Of a stretch of 64,000 nucleotides of DNA, positions 32,344 through 40,209 are shown piece by piece. Position 1 is the first letter of the stretch. The number at the start of each line of letters is the position of its first letter. A program made the translations under genes and the position numbers. The stretch is from contig CAYNEY010000032.1 of NCBI GenBank assembly GCA_964396375.1, positions 3,567 through 67,566 of the forward strand. The letters run 5' to 3'. The notes under the pieces are model-generated. The model was not told the DNA's origin. It searched no databases and saw only the letters and a list, made by a program, of their open reading frames with translations. Origin of the DNA: FEN-1139 sp964396375 (GTDB lineage: Bacteria; Myxococcota_A; Polyangia; Polyangiales; Polyangiaceae).

Positions 32344-33684
32344 TCAGAGGGTTTCCGAGTCGTAGGGGATGACGTCGATGGGCGTGGCAGAGCCGAGTTC
32401 GCGGGAGAGGGCGGGGCCGAGCTCGGCGGCGGCACCGACCACCGCCACCACCAGTCGCTTCGGATCGAGGCGGGCGGAAAGCGCCGCGTTGGCCTGCTCG
32501 AGGGTGACGGCGTTGATGCGCTCGACATAGCGCGTGTAGGTGTCCTCCGGCAGCCCGAGCAGCGGAACGTCGACGGCGAGGGCGGCGCGCTTGCTCGCCG
32601 TGTCGATCGCAAACGCATGAGAGCGGGTCAGCGTTCGCTTGGCGGCGCCGAGCTCGCGCCGGGTGATCCCCCCCTCGACCAGCCGCTCGAGCAGCTTCTG
32701 CTGAAGGGCCACGCAGGCCGCGGCGTTCTCGACGTCGGGGGTGGTCCAGAGGGTGAGCGCATGGCGTCGTCGTTCGAGGCCCAAGCTCGCGTAAGCGGAG
32801 TAAGACCAGCCCCGCTGGCTCCGCACCTCGTTCATCAGACGTGACGAGAAGGTGCCACCAAACACGGTGTTGGCGACCGAGAGGGCGGTGTGATCCGGAT
32901 CGTCGGGACGCGCCCCAAGCAGCCCGATCATGGTCTGGCACTGGGTGCGGCCGGGCTTGTCGACGATCACCACCCGGCGCCCCTCGGGAGGGGTGGGATC
33001 CACCAGCTGGTCTGGGGGAGCCGGTTGGTCGGGGTNNNNNNNNNNCCACTCGGCCACCGAGAGCGCTCGGTCACGGTCGATGTCTCCCGCGATCGAGAGC
33101 AAGAGCTGGCTGCGGCAGAAGGTGCTTTGGTGCTGCGAGCGCACCATGGAGTGGTCGAGCCGTCGAACACTCTGCACGGTCCCAGTGAGGTTGCGGCCGT
33201 AGGGGTGCGATCCGAACAGGGTGTGACGGAGCGCCCGGGCGCACAAAACCCGGTCGTTGTCGCGGGATTCGACCAGTTCGGCCAAGGTCTCGCGCCGCAG
33301 CCGTTCGAACTCCTCTTCTGCGAGCGAGGGCGCGGTGCTGGCTCCAGCCATGATCTCGAGTAGCCCATCCAGTGAGCGACTGAGGCAGGTGGCGAGCAGC
33401 GCGGTGGCCGAGCCATTGGCGTCGGCGCTGAGCTGTGCCCCGAGCCGATCGAGCCGGCGCTCGAGTTCGAGTAGGGGGATGCCCGACGCCGTGCGCCGCA
33501 TCAGGCGCATGGTCAAACGACAGAGACCATCGGCGCCTTCTGGATCAGCGGCGGCCCCGCGCCGTGAATACAAGGTGAGGTTGACCAGCGGCACCGCATC
33601 CGACGACTCGATCACCACCGGGACTCCGGAGACCAAATCGAGCTTTGGGGCGAAGGGGCGGCTCACGAGGCAGCTCCTTCGCAC
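32344..33684 (-). CDS. M16 peptidase-like subunit without zinc motif
   Basis: 446 aa. The M16 fold is recognisable from VPLVNLTLYSRRGAAADPEG and, in the second half, the R-Y-like signature NEVRSQRGWSYSAYASLGL. The HxxEH zinc motif is replaced by GLCRLTMRLMRR, so it cannot be a metallopeptidase alone. Ten Ns at 33036-33045 lie in it, and both sides are in one frame. It overlaps the upstream active M16 gene by 22 bases, so the two probably form a heterodimer like mitochondrial processing peptidase alpha/beta. Confidence 0.85.
   Translation of the reverse strand: MRRSCLVSRPFAPKLDLVSGVPVVIESSDAVPLVNLTLYSRRGAAADPEGADGLCRLTMRLMRRTASGIPLLELERRLDRLGAQLSADANGSATALLATCLSRSLDGLLEIMAGASTAPSLAEEEFERLRRETLAELVESRDNDRVLCARALRHTLFGSHPYGRNLTGTVQSVRRLDHSMVRSQHQSTFCRSQLLLSIAGDIDRDRALSVAEWXXXXPDQPAPPDQLVDPTPPEGRRVVIVDKPGRTQCQTMIGLLGARPDDPDHTALSVANTVFGGTFSSRLMNEVRSQRGWSYSAYASLGLERRRHALTLWTTPDVENAAACVALQQKLLERLVEGGITRRELGAAKRTLTRSHAFAIDTASKRAALAVDVPLLGLPEDTYTRYVERINAVTLEQANAALSARLDPKRLVVAVVGAAAELGPALSRELGSATPIDVIPYDSETL
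33036..33045. other. Assembly gap (10 N) in M16-like gene
   Basis: The frame is conserved across it, so the missing length is compatible with 10 bases (or any length with the same remainder modulo 3). Confidence 0.8.
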
Positions 33685-35033
33685 ACGGCCTTGCCGCGTA
33701 CCCGCACCTCGGTCCGCCGAGAAGGCTCGAGGAAGCGGCGCGCCGCGCGCAGCAGATCCGAGCCGTTGAGGCGTCGCATCAATCCCAGGCGTTCGATGGG
33801 CAGAAGTGGCCGCGCCGTCACCGTGTCGTAGAAGCCGAAGGTCGAGGCGCGGCCCTCGGCGGTCTCGAGGGAGCCGTAGAGTTGGAGCTCGAGGTGGGCG
33901 AGGGCTCGTTCCAGCTCCTCGGGTTCGGGGGGCACCGAGCGGAGGCGCTCGAGCTCAGAGAAGACGATGGGGATGCTCTCTTCGACGGTGTGGTGCTCTC
34001 GCGCGGTGAGCGAGAGTTCGATGAGCCCTGGGTCGCGGAACGGACCGACCGACATGCGCACGTCGCTGCACAATTCGAGGTCGTGGACCAGCGGCAACAC
34101 CAGGCGGGTGGGGCGCCCCCCGCACAAGAGCTCAGAAAGCAGGGTGACCGCCGCGTGCTCGGAGTCACCGAGGGAGGGTCCGTGCCAGGCCATCACCAGC
34201 TTGTCGAGGGCGCTCGGCTTCTCGAGCACCGCGCTCCGCACCGAGAGTTGGGGGGGCTCGGGTCGGGCGTCCTCCACGGGTAGGGTGACGCGCGCGAACT
34301 CGCCGTACGCGCGAGCCACCGAACAGAGCAGCTCAGGCGTCCGAAAGTCACCGACCACCACCAGCGTCAGGTTGTTCGGCACGTAGTTGGACCGGTAAAA
34401 CTGCTGGCAGTCCAGGAGCGAAAGCCCAGCGATATCCGCCTCCCAGCCGATGGTGGGAGTGCGGTACGCGTGCTCGGTAAACGCGGTCATCATCAGCAGC
34501 TCGCTCTCCGCACCCTCCAGCTCATCGTCGACGCGGTAACGACGTTCGTTCAGCACCACCCCTCGTTCGGTGGTGAGACGCTCCTCGTCGAGACGCAGGT
34601 GCCCGAACCGCTCGGCTTCCAACTCAATCACCATCCTTAGCGCGCGCGCCGGGCAGTTTACGGAGTACTGGGTGAAGTCCAGCCAAGTGGAGGCATTGGT
34701 CTCCGCACCCGCCTCCTCCATTTTGCGATCGTACTCGCCGGGGCCAAGATGCTCGGTGGCACCGAACATCAGGTGCTCGAAGAGATGAGCGAGCCCAGTC
34801 TTGCCCGGTCGCTCGTGGCGGGAGCCGACCGAAAGCCAGCTGTGGTAGGCGACGATCGGCGCTGCGTGGTCCTCGAGAGCGAGCAGGGAGAGTCCGTTCG
34901 GGAAGAGGTAGCGCTCGAGGGTCAAGGTGGTCGAGAACCGCGCGGCCTCGACCAAGACCGGGCGGATTTCCTGCGGGAGCGCGAGCACGGCTCGGCTCTG
35001 GGCGTGGGATGGCTTCGGGTTAGCGGGCTTCAT
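33663..35033 (-). CDS. Zinc M16-family peptidase (active subunit)
   Basis: 456 aa from ATG 35033, five bases after the lepA stop; the longer in-frame start lies inside lepA. Zinc motif HLFEH in GLAHLFEHLMFGATEH, with the distal Glu in the LTTERGVVLNERRYRV segment. M16 accessory motif NASTWLDFTQYSVNCPARAL and C-terminal domain from about 210. It acts on short or unfolded peptides. No signal peptide is visible. It is in the same transcript as lepA and the inactive M16 partner. Confidence 0.9.
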   Translation of the reverse strand: MKPANPKPSHAQSRAVLALPQEIRPVLVEAARFSTTLTLERYLFPNGLSLLALEDHAAPIVAYHSWLSVGSRHERPGKTGLAHLFEHLMFGATEHLGPGEYDRKMEEAGAETNASTWLDFTQYSVNCPARALRMVIELEAERFGHLRLDEERLTTERGVVLNERRYRVDDELEGAESELLMMTAFTEHAYRTPTIGWEADIAGLSLLDCQQFYRSNYVPNNLTLVVVGDFRTPELLCSVARAYGEFARVTLPVEDARPEPPQLSVRSAVLEKPSALDKLVMAWHGPSLGDSEHAAVTLLSELLCGGRPTRLVLPLVHDLELCSDVRMSVGPFRDPGLIELSLTAREHHTVEESIPIVFSELERLRSVPPEPEELERALAHLELQLYGSLETAEGRASTFGFYDTVTARPLLPIERLGLMRRLNGSDLLRAARRFLEPSRRTEVRVRGKAVCEGAAS

Positions 35034-35038
35034 AGGGG

Positions 35039-36847
35039 TCAGTTGTCGTCCAGCTTGAGGATCGCGAGGAAGGCTTCCTGGGGGACCTCGACGCTGCCCA
35101 CGGACTTCATGCGTCGCTTGCCCTCTTTCTGCTTCTCGAGCAGCTTGCGCTTCCGCGTGATGTCGCCGCCGTAGCACTTGGCGGTGACGTCCTTACGCAT
35201 GGCGCGTACCGTCTCGCGGCTGATGATCTTGGAGCCGAGGGCTGCCTGCACCGCCACCTCGTACTGTTGGCGTGGGATCAGCTCTTTTAGCTTCTTGGCC
35301 AGCTCACGGCCGCGATGGTAGGCGGTGTCGCGGTGCACGATCACGCTGAGCGCGTCCAGGGCCTCACCGTTCACCAGCATGTCCAGCTTGACCAGGCTGT
35401 CCTGTCGATAGCCGGTGAGTTCGTAGTCGAGGCTGGCGTAGCCGCGCGAGGTGCTCTTCAGCTTGTCGTGGAAATCCAAGATCACCTCGGCGAGTGGCAT
35501 CTCGTAGCTTACGATCACATGATCGGTGGTCGCGTAGTGGATGCCGAGCTGGATCCCCCGACGGGCCTCGCAGAGGGCAACCACCGGACCCACGTGCTCG
35601 GCGGGCACGTGGATGGTCACCTTCATGATAGGCTCCTCGATCCGTTCGAGATCGCCGGGTGCCGGCATGCGCGAGGGATTGTCGACCTGCACGGTCTCCC
35701 CGGTCTTGGTCGTGGCCCGGTAGACCACGCTCGGGGCGGTGGTGATGAGATCGAGGTTGTACTCGCGCTCCAAGCGCTCCTGGACGATCTCCATGTGGAG
35801 CAACCCGAGGAAGCCGCACCGGAATCCGAAGCCGAGGGCCTCGGATTTGTCTGGCTCGAACTGGAAGGAGGCGTCGTTCAGATGCAGCTTGCTGAGAGCA
35901 TCGCGGAGGTTTTCATAGGCCGCCGAGTCGGTCGGGTAGATCCCGGCATAGACCATGGGCTTCACCTCCTGGAAACCCGGGAGCGGTTCACTGGCCGGAC
36001 GGCGCGCGAGGGTGATGGTGTCCCCAACCCGGGTCTCATCCACGCTCTTGATGTTCCCGGCGACGAAGCCCACCTCGCCCGGGCCTAGCTCCTCGAGCTC
36101 GGTGGGGTGGGGCGCGAAGCAGCCTATGGAAGTTATCTCGAACTTCCTCCCCGTCGACATCAGCTGGATTTCATCGCCCCGTCGGAGCTGCCCATCCATC
36201 ACGCGCACGTTCATCACCGCGCCACGGTAGCTGTCGTACCAGGAGTCGAACACCAAGGCGCGGAGAGGTGCCGCCGGATCGCCTGAAGGCGGAGGGACAC
36301 GCGCCACCACCGCCTCCAAAATATCCGCAATCCCGATCCCGGTCTTGGCGCTTGCGAAAATCGCACCGCTGCAATCCAGGCCCACGATCTCTTCGATCTG
36401 CTCGGCGACGCGATCGACGTCCGCCGAGGGCAGATCGATCTTGTTTAGCACCGGGAGGATTTCGAGGTTGTTGTCGAGCGCCAAGTAGACATTGGCCACC
36501 GTTTGGGCCTCGACCCCCTGGGAAGCATCCACCACCAAGACCGCCCCCTCGCAGGCGCGCAGGCTGCTCCGTACCTCGTAGCTGAAGTCGACGTGGCCAG
36601 GGGTGTCGATGAGGTGGATCTGGTAGGTTTCGCCGTCCTTTGCCCGGTATTTGAGCCGAACCGTCTGCGCCTTGATGGTGATCCCTCGCTCACGTTCCAG
36701 ATCCAGCTTATCGAGGAACTGATCGACGCGTTCGCGTTCCGTGAGCGCACCGGTCAGCTCCAGGATCCGATCCGCGAGGGTGCTCTTCCCGTGGTCGACA
36801 TGGGCGATGATTGAGAAGTTGCGGATGGAGCGAGGAGCAGTCGGCAT
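35039..36847 (-). CDS. lepA: Elongation factor 4 (LepA)
   Basis: 602 aa from ATG 36847 (MPTAPRSIRNFSIIAHVDHG). Ribosome-bound GTPase that back-translocates or remodels stalled ribosomes. G1 AHVDHGKSTLADRI, G3 DTPGHVDFSYEV, G4 LNKIDLPSADV, domain II ALVFDSWYDSYRGAVMNVRV and the LepA-specific C-terminal domain ending RMKSVGSVEVPQEAFLAIL. Length is normal. In many bacteria it precedes lepB; here it is followed by the M16 pair. Confidence 0.96.
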   Translation of the reverse strand: MPTAPRSIRNFSIIAHVDHGKSTLADRILELTGALTERERVDQFLDKLDLERERGITIKAQTVRLKYRAKDGETYQIHLIDTPGHVDFSYEVRSSLRACEGAVLVVDASQGVEAQTVANVYLALDNNLEILPVLNKIDLPSADVDRVAEQIEEIVGLDCSGAIFASAKTGIGIADILEAVVARVPPPSGDPAAPLRALVFDSWYDSYRGAVMNVRVMDGQLRRGDEIQLMSTGRKFEITSIGCFAPHPTELEELGPGEVGFVAGNIKSVDETRVGDTITLARRPASEPLPGFQEVKPMVYAGIYPTDSAAYENLRDALSKLHLNDASFQFEPDKSEALGFGFRCGFLGLLHMEIVQERLEREYNLDLITTAPSVVYRATTKTGETVQVDNPSRMPAPGDLERIEEPIMKVTIHVPAEHVGPVVALCEARRGIQLGIHYATTDHVIVSYEMPLAEVILDFHDKLKSTSRGYASLDYELTGYRQDSLVKLDMLVNGEALDALSVIVHRDTAYHRGRELAKKLKELIPRQQYEVAVQAALGSKIISRETVRAMRKDVTAKCYGGDITRKRKLLEKQKEGKRRMKSVGSVEVPQEAFLAILKLDDN

Positions 36848-36988
36848 GATGGGCAGAGGAGCGAACACGGCTCGGGACGCGAACGCCCAGAGCCACAGCA
36901 GTGAGGGGGCAGGGGTCTAGCCCAAGGGCCAGGTCTTCACCAGGCGCGGTTGGTCTCCGCCCCACCCAACCCGCGAGGCCATCGGCCC

Positions 36989-37204
36989 CTACTTCTTGGT
37001 AGCGGTGGGTGCAGACGCCTTCGGGGGAGGTTCCACGAGTGTCATCTGGCCCGGCAGCTCGTGCTCGTAACGCTTGAGAACCAGGTCGATTCCCTCACGG
37101 ATGTACACCGCGACCGGAACCTTGGTGCGCGTGTGCAGGAGATGCATCCGCTCATTTTGTTCCGGCGTGATGTAGACGGTGGTGGAGATTTTCTTCCTCG
37201 ACAT
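36989..37204 (-). CDS. Ribbon-helix-helix DNA-binding protein
   Basis: 71 aa from ATG 37204, preceded by gggag. The RHH fold is visible: strand KKISTTVYITPEQNERMHLL, helix 2 with KVPVAVYIREGIDLVLKRYE, then a Pro/Ala/Lys tail. The upstream extension to 37273 is out of the promoter-proximal start and is rejected. Small RHH proteins of this type with a TTVYITPEQ start are widespread in myxobacteria and may be regulators. There is no toxin partner. Confidence 0.8.
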   Translation of the reverse strand: MSRKKISTTVYITPEQNERMHLLHTRTKVPVAVYIREGIDLVLKRYEHELPGQMTLVEPPPKASAPTATKK

Positions 37205-37237
37205 CGGACCGGGCTCCCACGAAACCTGCCAGTCGTT

Positions 37238-37266
37238 ACAATAGATTCCACTACGTGTGTTGTCAA
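37238..37266 (-). promoter_or_regulatory. Sigma-70-type promoter of the RHH gene
   Basis: On the minus strand a perfect TTGACA (37266-37261) is followed after 17 bases by TATTGT (37243-37238, 4 of 6 matches to TATAAT). The start codon lies about 33 bases downstream with a gggag ribosome-binding site between. Confidence 0.75.
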
Positions 37267-37562
37267 ACGCCAAACCCAGGCCAAGCGAGGCGTAAAGTAT
37301 TGTAAATAAACATAAAAATCGAAAGCGACCCCAGTCAGAAAAGCGCCAGCGGGCCGCTAGAGAGGAGTTTACCCACTATTAAGTAGATGTGTAAGGGTCG
37401 GGTGTCCGGCTGGCAGGTCAAGACAGGAGGAGAGAACCTCAGTCTTTGAGGCCAGCTAGCGGGTCAAGTTGGATAATTCGACCCACGAGTCACGGCGCCG
37501 GACTACTATTCGACTCCCGAGGGCGCGTGGTGCTTCGGGGAAGATGGGGCATCGAGGTGGTC
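37267..37562. other. Intergenic region with AT-rich stretch
   Basis: The stretch 37290-37330 (gtaaataaacataaaaatc) is strikingly AT-rich compared with its surroundings, which suggests promoter or regulator binding. No supported gene is present. Confidence 0.45.
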
Positions 37563-38330
37563 GTGGACGTGTGCAGCAGGTCAAAAAAAACGTGGGGTGA
37601 GTTCGGCTGCGGCAGCGGACTGGCGAGGGTAGCGCTGACCGGAACGCTGCTCGTGGGTTGTGCCGCAACCAAGCCGCCTCGGCCCCAAGTGGCTCGGCCC
37701 GACGCGCGGCCGATGTGGATTCTGCACGAGCCCTGCGATATCGCGGGACCAGCGATCGAAAGCGAAGACGTCAACGGGGATGGGCGTGCTGAGTTCACCA
37801 CGGTACGGCGCGGCGGTAAGCTGCACTGTCGAGCGGTGGACCTCGATTTCGACGGGGGGATAGAGATGTACAGTTACTTCGACGCGAGCGGGCAGGTGAG
37901 GCGCCGCGAACTCGACTTCGACGGTGACGGTCGACCCGATGAGCTAAATCTCTACCAAAAAGGTGAACTCATCGAGAAACTCCGCGCCCACAGCGCGACC
38001 GGACGCGTGCACACCTGGGAGAGTCATGAGGGGGGCCAACTACGTCGCGCCGAGCGTGATGCCGACCAGAACCAACGGATCGACCAGTGGTGGGATTACG
38101 TGACCCCCGATTGCCCAGTGGTGCGCTCGGACGTCGATGGTGACGGAAAGGCTGACGAGAGCTCCAAAATCGAGTTGTGTGCGGTGCTGGCTCGAGAGGC
38201 CTCGTTGCGTGGGGACGGCACCGCCACGACGCGGTTTGAACGCGAGGCGACGCCGGTCCCTACCGAAGTTACGACCTCACCTGCTGCGACACCCAAGGAG
38301 GAGTCGAAGCCGGAGCCGGAGCGGCCATGA
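37563..38330 (+). CDS. Lipoprotein with calcium-binding-type repeats 1
   Basis: About 255 aa. The start is uncertain: GTG 37563 gives a signal peptide ending LTGTLLVGC at a lipobox; an upstream in-frame start at 37446 would add an unlikely extension. The mature part has Asp-rich loops of the D-x-N/D-x-D-G type (EDVNGDGRAEFTTV, DFDGDGRPDELNLY, DVDGDGKADESS), as in thrombospondin type 3 and EF-hand-like repeats, and an acidic Pro/Glu tail. Probably an outer-membrane lipoprotein. It overlaps the next gene by 4 bases. Confidence 0.65.
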   Translation: MDVCSRSKKTWGEFGCGSGLARVALTGTLLVGCAATKPPRPQVARPDARPMWILHEPCDIAGPAIESEDVNGDGRAEFTTVRRGGKLHCRAVDLDFDGGIEMYSYFDASGQVRRRELDFDGDGRPDELNLYQKGELIEKLRAHSATGRVHTWESHEGGQLRRAERDADQNQRIDQWWDYVTPDCPVVRSDVDGDGKADESSKIELCAVLAREASLRGDGTATTRFEREATPVPTEVTTSPAATPKEESKPEPERP

Positions 38331-39112
38331 ACCGGAGCTTTCGCGCACTCGTGCTGCTTGGGTCCGTTGGCTGCGCGGGAACGGTCGCGCCGCCCAAGCC
38401 CGCCGAAGAAAAACTCCCAGCGTCGATGTCCGAGGAGTCGCTCTGTGACTATCGGGGGCGCTCCGGTCGCGAGGTGCGGGAGACCGCCAGCCTCGGTAAC
38501 GTGCGTCCCAATATCCGTCGGGTCTACGCCACGCTCGGAGAAGGCGAGCACAAGCGTCGGCTGCTTCTGTGTCGAGAAGTCGACACCAATCTTGACGGCA
38601 AGACGGACGTGGCGCGGACCTTCAATCACAAAGGGGAGAGCCTGCGCGAGCTTGTCGACAGCGACTACGATGGGCGCATCGATACCTGGCTCACCTTCGC
38701 ACGGGGACAGGTGATCCGGGTCGAACGCGACAGCGACGGGGACGGCAACCCCGATGAGTTTCGCCAGCAGGTGCGCGGCAAGCTTGCCCGGTTGCAGCGG
38801 GACACCAACCGCGACGGACGGATCGACGTTTGGGAAGTGTACGATCGGGGGCAGCTGCAGCGGATCGGGCATGATCTCGACGGCGATGGTCGTGTCGACC
38901 GCTGGGATCGCGATGCGGTGGTGGAACGCGCGGCGTTGTTGCAGGAGACCCCGACCGCGACGCCGCAGGTCGGGGCACCCGCGACGCCGCAGGTCGGGGC
39001 ACCCGCGACGCCGCAGGTCGGGGCACCCGCGACGCCGCAGGTCGGGGCACCCGTGACGAAAGCGCCCGAGAGCGCCGTACAGAATCAGCCCGTGCCCGAG
39101 TTGGGCCGCTAG
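38327..39112 (+). CDS. Lipoprotein with calcium-binding-type repeats 2
   Basis: 261 aa. Lipobox in VLLGSVGC; then five loops of the D-x-D-x-D-G type (DTNLDGKTD, DSDYDGRID, DSDGDGNPDE, DTNRDGRID, DLDGDGRVD) separated by short strand segments, then four exact ATPQVGAP repeats near the C-terminus. It overlaps gene 1 by ATGA, so both belong to one operon and are paralogous. Calcium binding is inferred from the loop pattern. Confidence 0.75.
   Translation: MNRSFRALVLLGSVGCAGTVAPPKPAEEKLPASMSEESLCDYRGRSGREVRETASLGNVRPNIRRVYATLGEGEHKRRLLLCREVDTNLDGKTDVARTFNHKGESLRELVDSDYDGRIDTWLTFARGQVIRVERDSDGDGNPDEFRQQVRGKLARLQRDTNRDGRIDVWEVYDRGQLQRIGHDLDGDGRVDRWDRDAVVERAALLQETPTATPQVGAPATPQVGAPATPQVGAPATPQVGAPVTKAPESAVQNQPVPELGR
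38957..39052 (+). repeat. Four 24-bp tandem repeats
   Basis: Unit gcgacgccgcaggtcggggc plus accc, exact in all four copies and in frame (eight codons each). It encodes the Pro/Ala/Gly tail of the lipoprotein and is a likely hot spot for length variation. Confidence 0.95.
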
Positions 39113-39123
39113 GATCGGAACCG

Positions 39124-40209
39124 ATGGAAGAACGATTGCAGAAAGTGTTGGCCCGCGCCGGGATCGCCGCGCGGCGCAAGGCAGAGTCGCTGATTGTCAG
39201 CGGTCGGGTGAGGGTGGATGGTCGGATCGTCACCGAGCTTGGCACCAAGGTCGACACTCGAGCCAAGATCGAGGTTGATGGGCGCCGGATCGGTGCGGAG
39301 CCGCTGGTTTACCTTCTGCTCCATAAGCCGCGAGGGATCATGTGCACGATGCACGATCCCGAAGGCCGCCCGACGGTGGCCGGTTTGATCACAGACGTGG
39401 GAGTGCGTTTGGTGTCCGTGGGGCGGCTCGATTTCAACACCAGTGGCGCGCTGCTCATGACCAATGATGGGGATTTCGCCGCGGCGCTCACCCACCCCCG
39501 GCACAACGTCGAAAAGATCTACCACGCCAAGGTGAGCGGAGTGGTAGACGAGCGAGGATTGCTGCGGTTTCAGCAGTCAATTGTGATCGATGGGCGCGCG
39601 ACGCGTCCGGCCCAGGTGGAGCTGATGGGGGTGGAGGACAACCACACTTGGCTGAGAATCCATCTGAAGGAGGGGCGCAACCGGCAGATCCGGCGTTTGG
39701 GCGAAACGGCGGGTTTCGTGGTGATGCGCCTGATCCGCGTCCAACAAGCGGGGATCTCGATCGACGGGTTGCCGCCCGGGCGGCACCGACCGCTCTCGAT
39801 CGATGAGCTCCGGGAGCTCCGCCTGCGTTACGGAGTGCCGAAGCAGATCCATGCTCCCGCGAAGGAGCCTGAGCGTGGACGGGGCGCACCGCGTTCTTAC
39901 GGAACGCGTAAGTTTGGCGACGAGAAGGCGGGCGGCGAGNNNNNNNNNNNNNNNNNNNNNNNNNNNNNNNNNNNNNNNNNNNNNNNNNNNNNNNNNNNNN
40001 NNNNNNNNNNNNNNNNNNNNNNNNNNNNNNNNNNNNNNNCGCACCGCGTTCTTACGGAACGCGTAAGTTTGGCGACGAGAAGGCGGGCGGCGAGCGCGCG
40101 GCGCGGGGGCGTCAAGGTGGCGCGGGGCGGTCGTTCGACGCGGAGAGTAGCTTCGGCGCTCGCGGATCGAGGAATTCGGAAGGTTCTGGGAGAGAGAAAT
40201 CCTCCTTGA
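39124..40209 (+). CDS. RluB-like 23S rRNA pseudouridine synthase
   Basis: S4 domain at residues 1-60 (LQKVLARAGIAARRKAESLI), then the RsuA/RluB catalytic domain with the active Asp in GRLDFNTSGALLMTNDGDFA and the GRNRQIRRLGETAGF segment. The RsuA/RluB group modifies rRNA; the E. coli namesakes RluB and RluE target 23S U2605 and U2457. The basic C-terminal tail (RSYGTRKFGDEKAGGE) is repeated on both sides of a 100-N gap, and the repeat lies in different frames on the two sides. The real 3' end is therefore uncertain: 40209 in the assembled frame, or about 40397 in the other. It converges on the esterase gene. Confidence 0.85.
   Translation: MEERLQKVLARAGIAARRKAESLIVSGRVRVDGRIVTELGTKVDTRAKIEVDGRRIGAEPLVYLLLHKPRGIMCTMHDPEGRPTVAGLITDVGVRLVSVGRLDFNTSGALLMTNDGDFAAALTHPRHNVEKIYHAKVSGVVDERGLLRFQQSIVIDGRATRPAQVELMGVEDNHTWLRIHLKEGRNRQIRRLGETAGFVVMRLIRVQQAGISIDGLPPGRHRPLSIDELRELRLRYGVPKQIHAPAKEPERGRGAPRSYGTRKFGDEKAGGEXXXXXXXXXXXXXXXXXXXXXXXXXXXXXXXXXXHRVLTERVSLATRRRAASARRGGVKVARGGRSTRRVASALADRGIRKVLGERNPP
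39940..40039. other. Assembly gap (100 N) in the synthase tail
   Basis: The flanks repeat the same peptide in different frames, so the true gap length is not 100. Confidence 0.85.
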
